Part shown: one piece after another, positions 13,581 to 26,864 of the stretch
Numbering within the stretch: position 1 is the first letter of the stretch
How the letters are laid out: every line of letters begins with the position of its first letter
Origin: Macrolepiota albuminosa
Lineage: Eukaryota; Basidiomycota; Agaricomycetes; Agaricales; Agaricaceae
DNA: 64,000 bases
Assembly: GCA_027475525.1 (NCBI GenBank)
Contig: JAMWFC010000049.1
Span: 1,297 to 65,296 of the forward strand
Direction of reading: 5' to 3'
Notes under the pieces: generated by a model
Told to the model about the DNA's origin: nothing
Database searches by the model: none
What the model saw: only the letters and a program-made list of their open reading frames with translations
Program-made: the position numbers and the translations under genes

Positions 13581-13794
13581 TCGTCACTTTGAACGGCTCT
13601 TCGCAAAAAACATGTTATACTTTCTTGTCCCAGATGTTTAGATCATGAAGACCTTCGCGTGACGTCCCCCCCTTTCGTACCATGCCCCTCCCCCGTGCTC
13701 GAACGCCCTCAAGTCCAGCGAAATGATGGAATAAAAGCGGAATATTACACCTTAAGTTATCCAATTCTCTCCATCTTTATTTTGAGCAGAACTG

Positions 13795-14600
13795 AATCAT
13801 CTCACCTTAGGGGCAGCCGCGGCGTGGAGGCCGGGTGCTGACGAAGGATCTTCTGGGAGCGTGAAGATGAGTGTGATCGTCAGAGTTGTCTTTGCTGATT
13901 CAGTTCTCTCCTTTTCTTGCGTCAGCTAGATTAGGGGAGGGGCTCAAGACTCAAGACACCGATGAGGACGACCGAGGACCGGGAGTGAAGGATGATAAAG
14001 CGCTGGACGTTGGCTCGTTCCGTCTTTGCCCTTCTTTCCATTGCTGAGCAGATCTAAACCTTTTTGCATTAGATGCAGCCACGGTGTGGGTACCGGGTGC
14101 GATGAAGGGGTCTTATCTGGTAAACCTTGAGGTAAGAGGTCATTAAAGAGTCGTCTTGCTGATCGTGTTTTCCCCTCGTTTATGCTAGCTAGATTCGGGG
14201 GGAGGGGACTCAAGACTCAATCGATGGGGACTCAAGACACGATGGTTGGCCAGTGATTTGGAATTGAAAGACAAGGGAGGAAGGAAGGAGTAACGATCTT
14301 GTACCGTTTAACCTTCCTTTCTTTCCGCCACAGAGCATATTTACATTATTTGACCAGGGGCAGCCGTGGTGTGGAGACCAGGTGCCATAACCTACGGTGG
14401 TTTTTTGAGGGCGTTGAGGTGAGAGGTCATCACGGAGTCGTCTTTACTGATTCGTTTCCCCCGTTCTCGCTAGCTAGATTCCAAGGGGAGGGAATTCCAG
14501 ACTCAGGCACCGGGACCGGGATGCGTCTTGTCTTTTCTTTCCATAGCTGTGTTGGGGGCAGGGTCTCAAGACGCGGACGACCGGGGATCCCCAGGGATGG
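13795..14600. repeat. Degenerate tandem repeat, unit about 265-285 bp, three copies
   Basis: Three copies of a GGCAGCCGnGGnGTGGAG-type block lie at about 13808, 14072 and 14355. Each is followed by a CGGGTGC/AGGTGC motif, then a GTCGTCTTnCTGATTC block and a TAGCTAGATTC-GGGGAGGG-CTCAAGACTCA block. No frame runs through the copies. A short AT-rich CTTACTATAATAATCT repeat follows at 14772-14825. Confidence 0.75.
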
Positions 14601-14870
14601 AGACAGGGTTTTGGAGAGATGAGGGCAAGATTGCCTCCGGTCGCTGGCCACGACGCGGAGTGGTCGAAGAAGACGCACGTGATAGAAGAAGACGCGCGTG
14701 ATCCATGGACCTGGACTTGCTTTTTGGACTTTTTTCTTTCTCTATCGCATCGGACAATGGACCATCTCTTGCTATAATAATCTCTTACTATAATAATCTC
14801 CTACTTTAATATTCCCTTACTTTACATATACCCTACGTACAACTTGGACTTGGGACTATCTTGCTAGCGC

Positions 14871-17800
14871 CTCAATTATAAACTACCTCTGCGGCGAGAC
14901 CTTGTCTGAAAAACGCATAATAGGGGTAAGTAAACAGCAGAAATGTATCCGAAATGCCGTAACAAGCCAGTCTTCCATCAAAGTATACAGAGATATCTTA
15001 CGTTTTGGCCATATTCAAAAAACCTCTACCAAACGCCGCCGCCACCGCGTTGAAGCCTCCTTCCTGCTGGACTTCCGAAATGAACAGCTCGTGTTGGTCC
15101 GCCAAACGCTCATTGTTTTTTCTGATCTCACGAATTACACTGTGTTCACGTGCACATGTTGGACACTCCGTTTCATTATCCGCGAGGCATCTTTTTGAAT
15201 GGGTCATGAGCATGTTTTTTCTTAGGAACAAAGGAAGTCGACTCACCGTTGGTGATAGCTGTGGTTGCACATGAAGTGAACGCTGGGGAGGTCAAGCTGC
15301 CCTGAGCAAGCTGAGCATCTTGTGACGTGGAAGACGCGAGGGTGCTCGGGATCGGAGAGTTCTTCGACTTGCTTCAGCTTCGTGGCTGTTTCCAAACGAT
15401 ATGAGTCGATGAGTTCCTTGTCCTATAAAAAGTCATAATTCAACAAACAGGTCAAGCAACCTTTGAGACAACGAACGTTTTGAATCTCTGTTCGCGAATC
15501 CCTGATATTCGCCATCAGCCACTCCTTGACCAAACCCACGCTGGCAACTCCATTGCGGCTGAGCACCTGCACCACTCCCAGAGGTGGTAAGATCTCCTTT
15601 TCGTCAATGTGCTCAAGCACACGCCTAACATCTTCTCTGTGTCGTTCTAACAATTGGGGAGTCGAAGTCAAAAATCTCAGAACGAGAGGGTATAAGTGTG
15701 GGTGTTCAGGTCCGTAGCGGTTGAGATGATTCAAGACTTGCGTTGAAGCGCCGGCGATCACGCCTTCCCTATCCTGGTCCATCCAATATCGGAGCACATC
15801 TTCGTACATGCCCATCTTCTCCCAGAGCAAGACGAGACCCTCTGTGTATCCGTGACTGGAACAAAGAATTAGCGCATGCATCGGATCGTATGGGAGGTCA
15901 ATGCTTTTCAGTACTGCCATTGCTTTGTCGCGAAGAGTAGCCTCTACCAAAGCCGTTCCTTTGTAATCCTTGAAGGGCAGCGTAAGGTATAATTCAAGCA
16001 AGGTGTTCCATACCGCTACTTGATCGAGCCGGTCGGCTTCCTCGTCGAAGGTAATCTCAAGAGCGGGGCTGGATGTTGGAGAGCTCTGGCCGCCCACACT
16101 CTGGCCCCATCGGCGTAGAGCAACTGTCTCTAGAAAGATTAGGAACTGTTCCATGTTGTCAACGAAATGTGCGAAGTATAATCGTGGAGATAATCGTTTC
16201 ACGGCTGGGGGGGCCACAGGCTGTGACAGAGTAGATGTCGATTCAGGTGGCGGAGGAGTGGCAGTTTGTGGCGTATCGACGAGCGATTCGTGACGAGAGT
16301 GCGTATCAGGTCGGGCAGTAACGATGGACGGGGTGGGAATGGTAACAGAATCTGATGTTACAGCGGATGTAACGGCTGGATTACGATTCAACGCCAGGTA
16401 TGATAAGTAAGATGGCGCTGCATTCTGTCGTACGGTTACAGCGAAAGCTGGGGCGTCGGATCCAACCGTGAGCTGTCCTGAGCTTGTACAGAGGTCAATC
16501 AGGAGTTTCGTCGTCTCTTCTGGAAGATTCTCGAGCATTGCACGGCCGTATCGTGCTAAATTGTTTTCTGCCTAGAGATGCAGGTCAATCAATCTCTCAG
16601 GAGCAAAAGAAGATACGACTTACCGCATCGGGCCCGAGTTTCCTCAGATATTGTAGGGCATCACTATAATTCCCAGCATCCTCAATCTGTATCCTTAGAT
16701 AGTCTTCGTGCCTTTCGTACTTCATCGCCAGATACGATGCATGCTCGAAGTAACCCGCTTGCCTACACACGCGAATTGCTGTTTCCAAGTCAAATGGTAG
16801 ATCATCGCCTTCTTCTCCATCTCGCTTTGATTCGGTCTTGATGAAACTGTCAAGGCGCGCAACGTCCTTGAGCTTCGTGTACGTATTAAGAAGGAGGGTC
16901 GTGTGGTCAGAATTTGCAAGGCCTAGCGAGTGGAGCTCTTGTAGATAAGTAACAAGGTTGTGGATGCGTTGAGCGTCGAGAAACTGATTTAAGAGGAATT
17001 AAGCACATTCCTGTAATCTGGAGAACCGTACCTTGCGGATGATATAACTGGGCTGGAGGTATCCAATCGTCTGCACGAACTGTTGCATGGCACCGTCATA
17101 TTCACCCTTCTGATACAAATGATCACCGTATTGCCGATGAATATCTGCAACGCTCGATTCGTCCAGTTGTTGCGTCTTCGCCAGACTGAGCGCAAGGCTA
17201 TACAGAGATTTGCGGTACAGGTGATCAAGTTTGGTTGCAGTTGGCTTCTCTTGAAGACAAGATAGCTATTCAAAACAGTCAAAGGAAGGCAAAGGTTAAA
17301 GACATGGATCACCCACATTTCCATCGTTCGTCAGGATGAATATTTGTCCCCACTGTGAGATGACCTCCCGCACATCGTGTGCGAACGTCCCCGAGTATGC
17401 CACGTATTTATTTTCCGGCTCGAAGATGGTGACTTTCGTGATATCGGAATCATTATAATTTGAGGTTTTAACAGCAAAATTTCGTACGGCTGCTGAAATC
17501 GAAGTAGGACTTGCAATGAATGGTGGGGATACGATGATGAGGTAGTTTAGGTGAGAGTGAATAGAAGACTTGTGGCCTAAAATTATCTTTGAAGCAGCAC
17601 GAGACAAAGTCAAAAGGCTTACATACCTTCATACGCATAGCATGCCCCACGACCTTCGGTGCCACAAACGTAAATTGCTTCGTCCTTGGCGACTGTGATA
17701 TTTTGTGCCTTCCAATTCATGGTCGCACAGCCCAGTCCGCAGCCAATCTCATCTACTACGGAAGGTAAGCCGCCGCTACCTTTTCCTGTCACTTGATACG

Positions 17801-18677
17801 AAAGGACGCGGTTGATGGTCACTATGAAGAGAGAATAATTGGGGCTGTCCTCGGTAGGCTCCTTGAAGCCAAGGCCCGTAATCGGGTCATTAGCTGAGTC
17901 ATTGATTGTACGTGGTTTTGGGAGGGAGGTAAGGGAATTCGAGGAGGTAAGTGCTTGGTCTAGATGTCGATAGATTAAAACAGTGCCATCACCCAGGCCA
18001 ATGGCAAGGTGTGCTAGTGAGGCTGAGAGAGCAACAGTAGACACCTCATTGTTATTAACTTAGCACATTGGTATATTGAGCGTTTAATTACTCACAGGAT
18101 GCGGGCGATTCCCCAATGACAGCTTAACGGAGCGAAGTAGCGTGGGTGCATTTGTCTTCCTATCCCGATTGACAACGTCCCAAATCTTCAACAGAGGGGA
18201 ACGCATCGCATCTTCCTCCTGTATGTGCATGAGAAGTGTATAAAGATTCGTGGACATGGACGTACACCAAGCGTGACTAGAACACCTTTGCATTCCACCA
18301 TGTGCGTTACTCGTCCACCAACATGCGCAACCCAGCTTGAGAATGACTCAAAGTTTCGGTCAAGAATATGAACACTTCCATGTATGTCTGCAACTAAGGT
18401 ACCAACGGAGGAAGGGGCGACTGTCGAGAGTTCAGGGGTGGCCTGGAGAAGTTTAGTTGAAGAATATTGAGTACATTGACTCGCACTTTAAATACATCTG
18501 GTGTACTTGAAAGATCATGCACATCCTTCACCGGAACAACGTCGAAGAAAGGGTAATGCCTCCACTTAACAAAAGTTATTCAGCACGCAACAATTCTGCT
18601 CAGTGACTGACACTCACTGCCGGTGCTGAACCAGCTCCAGCCGTTGCAGATGTGGTTGCGGCCACGAGGCTGGACAT
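14871..18677 (-). CDS. VPS11: Vacuolar sorting protein Vps11 (Pep5), HOPS/CORVET core subunit
   Basis: A multi-exon gene from ATG at 18677. It encodes a core subunit of the HOPS and CORVET tethers, which bridge membranes at endosomes and vacuoles. The N-terminus carries WRHYPFFDVVPVKDVHDL and beta-propeller repeats. A long helical clathrin-repeat-like middle contains a SPRLYFAHFVDNMEQFLIFLE block and an EKMGMYEDVLRYWM block. The C-terminus is a RING-H2 domain: CSAC, HFMCNHSYH and CPTC lie at about 15330-15170. The stop is at 14998 if the final frame is read through. A GTAAGA donor just before it could instead splice to a short last exon ending at 14871, so the 3' limit is uncertain. The start is chosen for the family-typical N-terminus. 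Confidence 0.9.
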
Positions 18678-18923
18678 TGTCAATTTCAGCCACCCAGCAA
18701 GGGTAACTGAGAAGAGAGAGCGTGGTCAATGTAAGCTATAAACGACGCGACGCTCATACTGCTTTCTCAAAGAAGAAGTACTTTCCCACATTCACATTCG
18801 ATACCCATCAGTGCAAACGGTCTTACCCGACGCCTCCACCACAACCACTGCCCACCGAGTTTGTGCGTTTCTTTTATTACTCTTTGTTCTTTAGCTCAGC
18901 GGTCAATTTCACAGGCACATAAA
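18678..18923. promoter_or_regulatory. Shared VPS11/ATP18 divergent promoter
   Basis: Only 246 bp separate the two start codons, which face away from each other, so both promoters must lie here. Confidence 0.6.
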
Positions 18924-19218
18924 ATGTCTTTCTTTGGACTCCGTAAATGGCCCACACCCGCAAGTATTAATTTGACAACATATTAGAACAAACTCTTATG
19001 ATTGGTGTAGGTCGTGAAGCCCTTGTGGCCTTTCTTGGTCGCAGGTTCCATTACCCTTTACCTTATTAATAAAGCCCAGGACAGCGCCGTACGGTGTACG
19101 TCTGTATTGTGGTTCAGATGCCTCATCGCCTAATTTTTGTTCTTCTTTAGCCCCCGAATGGCGCAATGATCCTCGCAATCCTTATGCTGCCCAAATTGCC
19201 AAGGAATCCCTACACTAG
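18924..19218 (+). CDS. ATP18: Mitochondrial ATP synthase subunit j (i/j), Atp18
   Basis: Three exons, 18924-18959, 19011-19095 and 19151-19218, give 62 residues, the usual size. The protein is a single-span inner-membrane subunit of the F1Fo ATP synthase stator/dimer region. Signatures are MSFFGLRKWPTP-VVKPLWPFLVAGSITLYLINKAQ and the C-terminal PEWRNDPRNPYAAQ. The transmembrane segment is about residues 17-34. The first intron has a GCAAGT donor with a TAG acceptor, i.e. a GC-AG intron; the second uses GTACGT. Convergent with COX16 and divergent from VPS11. Confidence 0.88.
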
Positions 19219-19513
19219 AGCGCGTCTGTTTTGGTTGAGAAAGCAATAGACGGGTTTGAATAACATCTTCGCATTGATTTGCATGGTTTGACGTGGTCTT
19301 CCGGCTCCGACTCACAAGAGTTTTTATCGACATTCGTGGGCGCATAAGTTTCCATGGACGACCTGCCTCAATAACTTCTAACTATCAAATTTTCTTTTCA
19401 CTAAAGTCACGCATGGTAGTGCTGTTCAGAGCATTACGACCCATTGGGATGAGATTAAATGGAGAATATGGATGCATTGATACAAGTACAGATGCAGCAT
19501 GCTATTTCCTCTT

Positions 19514-19977
19514 TCATGAATCATCGTCCCCTTTGGGACGAGGTTCTGGTGGAGGCACACCCCATTCGGGAAGGCCCTTGGGTCGTGGAATTCTCTTGGG
19601 CTCCCAGTCATCCTCCGCAACAGCATTGAGACGCTAGTGTACAACAGATGAACTCGCTGTAAGAAATTGAGGCATTCCACTCACAAAATACTCTTCTCGA
19701 ATGTCAAACTTTTTCCTATTTCTATCTAAATTCAGCTCTTGCTCTTTGGTCAACTATGACCACGTATTCTCAGTTGAATTCTCGATTCATCCCGCGTGAT
19801 ACACACCTGCTTCACCTTCTGGTCATGGAGGTCGTACCGCGTCTGAGTGATTGTGCTGAGGCCATACGACGCAGCAACGATGATCAACACGAACGGCACA
19901 CCAAAAAGACCTGGATACTTCTTGATTGTTTTACTCAGTGGTGTTTCCTTCCATGGCTTTGAAGGAAATACAGCCAT
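19514..19977 (-). CDS. COX16: Cytochrome c oxidase assembly protein Cox16
   Basis: Exons 19977-19807, then about 19753-19685, then 19633-19514 give 119 residues. It is an inner-membrane assembly factor for complex IV that helps Cox2 maturation and Cox1-Cox2 joining. One transmembrane segment follows KKYPGLFGVPFVLIIVAASYG. The family marks TRYDLHDQKVKQ, NRKKFDIREEYF and DDWEPKRIPRPKGLPEW are all present. I prefer the inner ATG at 19977 (MAVFPSKPW, the usual fungal start) over the in-frame ATG at 19998. Confidence 0.92.
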
Positions 19978-20185
19978 GGCGCAGAACAGCGCCCTCAACG
20001 ACGACAGCGAACCAGGCGGAGAAAATGGTGTCGGCGCCCGAACGGACGCGTCGGCTCGGATTTGTCGGCATATTTTTTCAGCCCAGTTTATCGGATTTAA
20101 TCTGCTTTAGATCAAGACTTCCACACCTCACCACTCTTTTGTAACAACTTTTGATCTTGAATCTGCTGTCCTTCTAGTCGCCATC
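19978..20185. promoter_or_regulatory. Shared COX16/ADE12 divergent promoter
   Basis: A 208-bp spacer between two outward-facing start codons. Confidence 0.6.
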
Positions 20186-21748
<1,563 letters not shown>

Positions 21749-22075
21749 AGGGCGGATGGATGGATGGAAAGGAGGCAAGAACTCGTGTAGATAAATAAAC
21801 TGCTTGTGTGTATCCTTATAATCTAAGTATCGTTGGATTTGTATATTTGTGCCACCATGGTCAGCTGTTTACACAAAACAAAAAACTACAAAGCAACTTG
21901 GTGACTGATATGTTCATATCGGGCAAACCGAAGGACGACTCCAAACTAGTGTTTGCCACGACGAATTCACTAGTTAGGTGTCAAAGGTAGTCGAAAAGCG
22001 GTGTTTCGGCTCCTGATCTTTTCGTGAACGTCCTATGAACAGAATCAGTGAACACTCCAGACTGAGATTATGCGC
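21749..22075. other. Convergent 3' spacer between ADE12 and amidohydrolase
   Basis: Nothing recognised. Confidence 0.5.
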
Positions 22076-23660
22076 TTACTGTCTGAAGATTACTTTGGGC
22101 TGCAATTTCAATTTGTAAAGTCTGTTAGCATTGTGGAACAGGGCGCCTTGCACGATGTCAACTGCAGCCGCTTCAGAGAGCTCCCCGGCGCAAACAATGT
22201 TGCTAAGAACCTGAAATAAAGCTAACGAAGGTTGAAATTTCATGATAAAGACAGCGTCTACCTCGTATAAAGCTTGTCGACCCTGTATAGAACCAAGATA
22301 ATATGATTCGGGTCGGAAGTAGCCATCACCTTGTAAGAGCAAACGACAACATCAGACGGTTGGGAGCCGAAGAATGGTGTAACATACTGGACCACATAAT
22401 TTTGTTTGTAGGCGCTAACTCCAAAATCTGTTGAATGACTTCACGCTGCCCGTGTTTTGAGACATAAGGAGCAATCTGCAACCGCTGAGGTCACTGGTAG
22501 ATGTGTCCACGTATCGGGGCTTACTTCACCAAAGTCTAGATATACGTTGGGATGAATTGCAGTGAGATATCCTGCTTCCCGCGTATACGGATAGGAAGCA
22601 TGAAGTAAGACAATTTTTGAATTTGGATACGCCTTGATGAGAGGCTGCAAGTGTTTTGGTGATGCTAAATCAAGTAGCAAGTCATTGTCCCCAAGACCAG
22701 TATGGAATTGGACTGAATGTCACCCCGTTACACATTAGACCATATAGCTGAATGTGAAGTCAAACAGGCGCTCACTTGGCACGTCATAGTCAGTACTGAT
22801 ATTCATAGCCAAGTGAACGACATAATCGTTAAGCAATTTTTCCTGCAAGCGAATTTTTGACAAATCTTTCTGCTTGTTGTAAAAAGCGGCAAAGGCAGTC
22901 AGAAGCTCTAGTGACTCTAAACCCAATTGCCTGGGCGGAACAGCTAGTCCTGAGCGATAACAAACGACCGTCTTAAAAGCCACTACATGGCCACCTTGTA
23001 TGTGGCTGATCAGGTAATTCTTCAACTCGTCCGTGAAGGTTAGAAAGGCTGATTTGGGTTCCTGATAATCTGCAAAGACGTTTCTAAGTATATCCTTGGC
23101 GGCACAAATTGAAGGTCAAGTTGGAGTTTCGACAAGGTGACCGTCCCTCGTACCTCTGCGACAGTTTCAACTCTAATGACCCGTCTGGTGGGGCTCTGAG
23201 TAAACTGGTCATGCCACGTTATGTCGTGCAACATTTCTTTCATATTCAAGCCATCATCAAGAAGAATGCATTGAATGCCCGAGGATTCGAAAGAACGTCT
23301 GCATAACTCGTTGTAATCAAAATGTACACGTTTGGCCTTGACTGCTTCCCAAGAAGATCCTTCTGCAAGCTCATATAACTTTGACAATTGTTGCGTCGCA
23401 CGGTGACAGGCCAACGTGTGCGGTGCGTCCCTCAGGAGACCTTCACCTTCTAAATGGGAGACAAGGCCCTCAACGCACGGTGACAGGCCAACGTGTGCGG
23501 TGCGTCCCTCAGGAGACCTTCACCTTCTAAATGGGAGACAAGGCCCTCAAGGGGACATCAGTACAGTTTTCAGGGCGTAAAAGAGCATGGGCATGGTTAT
23601 CGATTGCAGGATATGTGAAAGCAGCCGCATGGAGCTTTTGCAGGTGTACGTTGGAAGAGT
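22076..23660 (-). CDS. Amidohydrolase-family TIM-barrel protein (FluG N-domain-like)
   Basis: Several minus-strand exons read as one amidohydrolase-2 type protein. It opens with a YPAIDNHAHALLRPE segment carrying the metal-binding HxH (about 23585-23610), then an APHTLACHRATQQLSKLYEL helix and a FKTVVCYRSGL strand. A later strand is KIVLLHASYPYTREAGYLT with a conserved His, followed by NVYLDFGE, DGYFRPESYYLG and a C-terminal ALFHNANRLYKL. Metal-dependent hydrolase chemistry is expected; the substrate is unknown. A 77-bp duplication at 23397-23550 sits between the HxH segment and the rest. Even with one copy removed I see a one-base frame mismatch there, so either a splice I could not place or a real frameshift exists. 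Confidence 0.7.
23397..23550. repeat. 77-bp exact tandem duplication B
   Basis: 23397-23473 equals 23474-23550 with mismatching bases on both outer sides. It falls in the amidohydrolase N-terminal region. Confidence 0.97.
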
Positions 23661-23791
23661 CTGACATTGGCTTACATGCTTACACTCGTGTGACCAAGGA
23701 AATGGCCATAGTTTCGCATGTAATCTTATCAGATCACTCAAGTTTCTCATCTACTACGTTGACTTTTGATCACTGCTGTCGAAGCCTCGCG

Positions 23792-24211
23792 ATGCCCGTG
23801 AATACTACAGACCTAGAAGCTTCAATACGGAAGGCATTTCCAGTGAGGTATCTTGAGATCCAAGACCAGTCCAATGGTTGTGGGGAAAATTACGCAGTCA
23901 CGATTGTCAGCGAGGTATATGCACTAGCACCTATAAGGTCCAGAATCGAACAAATTTGCAGGCCTTTGAAGGATTGTCGACATTAAGGAGACATCGTATG
24001 GGTGCGTTACGATAACTTTCTTCGTACAACTTTATTCACGTTCGACTGCTACAGTTAACGAACTTTTGAAAGAGGAAATTGCTCAGATGCATGCGTTTTC
24101 ACAGGTTTTTCCCAATTTACTTACTTGCATCTCTTCTAACCATAAATCTCTCAGAAAACCTTTACACCTGCGCAATATGAAGAATACCTTGCAAAAGCGC
24201 AAAGCGCTTGA
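23792..24211 (+). CDS. BolA-family protein (Bol2/Fra2-like)
   Basis: Exons 23792-23914, 23962-24001, 24055-24104 and 24155-24211 join to 89 residues. BolA-like proteins bind monothiol glutaredoxins and an Fe-S cluster. Cytosolic Bol2/Fra2 controls iron-responsive transcription, and mitochondrial relatives help Fe-S delivery. Marks are an N-terminal LEASIRKAF helix, LEIQDQSNGCGENYAVTIVSE (the Cys is the expected cluster-binding loop residue), FEGLSTLRRHRMVNELLKEEI and IAQMHAFSQKTFTPAQY. The HRMVNELLKEEI...HAFSQKT pattern favours the cytosolic Bol2 type; no transit peptide is visible. Confidence 0.9.
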
Positions 24212-24365
24212 TTCTTAACACAAAGTATCGATAGGATAAATTAACATTAGAATGTGCTTATCTGTATACCAGCTAAATATCACTGAACTAACATGTACAG
24301 GAACTAATGGAGACATAGTGTACACAGCTTTGCTGCTGGATGAGAAAGACGACGCAAGGCTTTCT

Positions 24366-26234
24366 CTACTCATTCTCCTTGTTCACCGATGCGCTTGCTG
24401 TTCGTTGCCTTGAAGCTGATTCATCGTTATCCTCGTCGTCGATTACTATCGGGTTGCTCCGTCTTGTAGAAAAAGGTGTTTTAGACCTCTTTGCGCGTGT
24501 CGCCCTGCGTAGAGCAATTGCCGGGACAAAGCCCTTGGGGTTTGGTGGCGGTGGAAGTGTCAGAGCAGCCAAATCAGGATCTAGCTGCGCTTTGCGAGCA
24601 GAGGCTGAGACAGCCCGCTTACTCGGCTCGGCACGTCTCATTGTCGGCTGAGGATTATTCGATGCGCTGCGCAGGCGTTTGTTATAAGGAGAGGGAGGTC
24701 GTTTGTGAACTTCGGCTTCGAAAATGTTGCGGAAGACATCTGTGTCTTCTCGGACTACGATCTGTGGAGGAGACGAGAGAGGACTTGAGATCTGGTTGGA
24801 CAGAGGAGACAGAGGTATATGTTCAGAACTAGGTTTAGAGGCTGAGAGATCAACTTCAGGCAGAGGAGACCCGATCGAGAGCAAAATGTCAGCCTCTGTA
24901 GCAATATCTGGTCCCGGATTGAAGAGAGACGGCGACGGAGGCTCTTCACCGACGTCAGGGCAGCCAATCACTCTTGAAAGGTCATCTTGAGAGGTAAAGG
25001 GTGACAGTGGTGTGAAAGGAATACTATCGCCTGAGAGTTGAATAAAGTCGTCTTCCTCAGGAGCTAGTTCAACATGGATGTCAGGTAGAACACTTTTGTC
25101 ATCTTGAATAGTGGTTTGTGGATTTTTTACAATCGCGTCAGGACCAAAGAGTGGAGGAAACAAGATTTCTTTTGCTGAAGAGTCAGATTGAAGGATGGCT
25201 CCTTCAAACCCGACGGGAGGAATACTTGTTGGCGCAGTGTGGCTAGGATGACGAGGAGTAGAAATATTCTGTATGTTTGGTGCGCTTGAAGATTGAACTA
25301 GAGGAGGATCAGCAGCATTCACAGGTAAAGTTGGTTGTGAAACGGATTCTGTTATGATGTTTATGTAGTTTGGATCATATTGGTATCCTCTAGGCAGAGA
25401 CGCAGAAGAAGACATAGTACAGTTCAAGAGCGATGAGAGACTGGGAATTGGAGATCCAAACAAGGAAGTGCCATCTTGGGACATTGAGGGTGAATCCGGG
25501 AAAACAGCAGGATGGATTTCTGGCAGAGAGATGGAGCCGTGGAGGTTCGAGAGAAGATTGGCCTTTATAGGGTTCATAACGGGCTGCCACTTGATATTCG
25601 ATTGAATTCTGGGAAGCGTTTGACACATTGTTAAAACGAGCGCCACGTCCTCGTTGTCCTGTAACAAGAGACGTGCAGCAGCCATACGGACTTCGAAAAT
25701 AAGTTACTTATGTGAAGGTGCCGACACATTATCGGAGATTACATACGCTGTAACACAAAATCACCATGCTGACTGACATGTGCGTCAACAACTTCCAGGA
25801 GAGAAAGTAGCATGGGCGGACTGATAGGATGAAGGAGGGACGTTGGCACAACGAGTTCTTGAAACACCAAGGGTAGGATGCGAAGCATAAAAGTCAAAAT
25901 CGCATTCTAAACCACATGTAAATACGGTTACAATGAGAAAATGGAAGCTCCTCAACCTCAATTACTTCTATGAGCTGCGCGAAATCTCTCAAAAAAGTTG
26001 GATATGGAATCAGATACGACATACCAGTACTATATTATGACGCTCCACTATATCTGCGTGGGAGTAGTGCAGCAGATTCATGACGCTTTTGCAGTTTATG
26101 ACAAACTCGGCTTCTGATATTGGAGAGGTACCCGAAAAGATAAGAGAAACGCGTTGTAGTTGAGCACTCAGGGCGGATTTTGGATGCACGCGAAGAGTGA
26201 CTTGTGCATCAGGACTTGCGCGGGGGCTCGTCAT
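24366..26234 (-). CDS. Hypothetical Ser/Pro-rich protein with helical N-terminus
   Basis: Not recognised. At least two exons precede a long terminal exon, 25685-24366. The first starts at 26234 (MTSPRASPDAQ...) and encodes a helical segment; the next adds leucine-rich helices. The long exon begins with MAAARLLLQDNEDVALVLTM, then about 330 residues of low-complexity Ser/Pro/Asp sequence. It ends in basic and acidic stretches (RATRAKRSKTPFSTRR, VIDDEDNDE) that look like a nuclear protein tail, finishing NKENE. A TTTATAATG stretch abuts the ATG. Exon joins in the N-terminal part are uncertain; the terminal exon is well supported. Confidence 0.65.
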
Positions 26235-26864
26235 TATAAATGGGACAACGCGTTGAAAATGAAAGTGGAAACAACTGAACAGTCGCGTTGCTTGTGCTCG
26301 TGACTGTCATGTGATGCTGCATCTGGCGAATTAATACGGAGCTGCCGATAGAAAGCGAGGAATGAAAGTAAGGTATGTGCAGGAGAATGAGATGAGAGTT
26401 TGAACTGAAGAATTGAGGGACTTAGTGAAAGTCGGCCGGGGTTTGCGGGAAGAAATGGAATTTCTTGAGTCCTGAGAAGAGTTCTCGAGCGTCGGCAAAC
26501 CCCGCTCCCGAGAGAGGGGGACCGAAGACTCAAGCTAACTACGAGAGTACGAGTAGGAAGAAAGATATGTGATGTAGAATGGAACTGTGTGGAATGGGGA
26601 TGGCGGGAGGGGATCCCGAATCGACGCGTGACGTAGTAAGAATTAATCTAATCGACGACTGCGAGCGCAGTGTGAGACGACGAGGTCTCGACACTGCTGC
26701 CCGTAGGTATATATCCTAATATGAACAATGGAGAGTGATACAAGAAGTGGTCACTATGTGATAGTGTGAAGGGCCGGCGAATTGATCTTCGCCCGAATTA
26801 ACCTCGGGCAAACAACAACTCCTTTGCGCGCTACATCTACCTTGTAAAACCGCCGAAACAAACC
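26235..26864. promoter_or_regulatory. Divergent promoter region, unknown gene / ARMT1-like gene
   Basis: 630 bp between two outward-facing starts, with no coding sequence I can support. Confidence 0.45.

Noticed and set aside
13415..14600. CRISPR-like repeat-spacer pattern
   Set aside because: Repeats are imperfect, of uneven spacing and in a eukaryotic genome; they are ordinary tandem repeats.
26235..26864. Short minus-strand frames between the two divergent genes
   Set aside because: No recognisable content; treated as promoter and 5' untranslated sequence.
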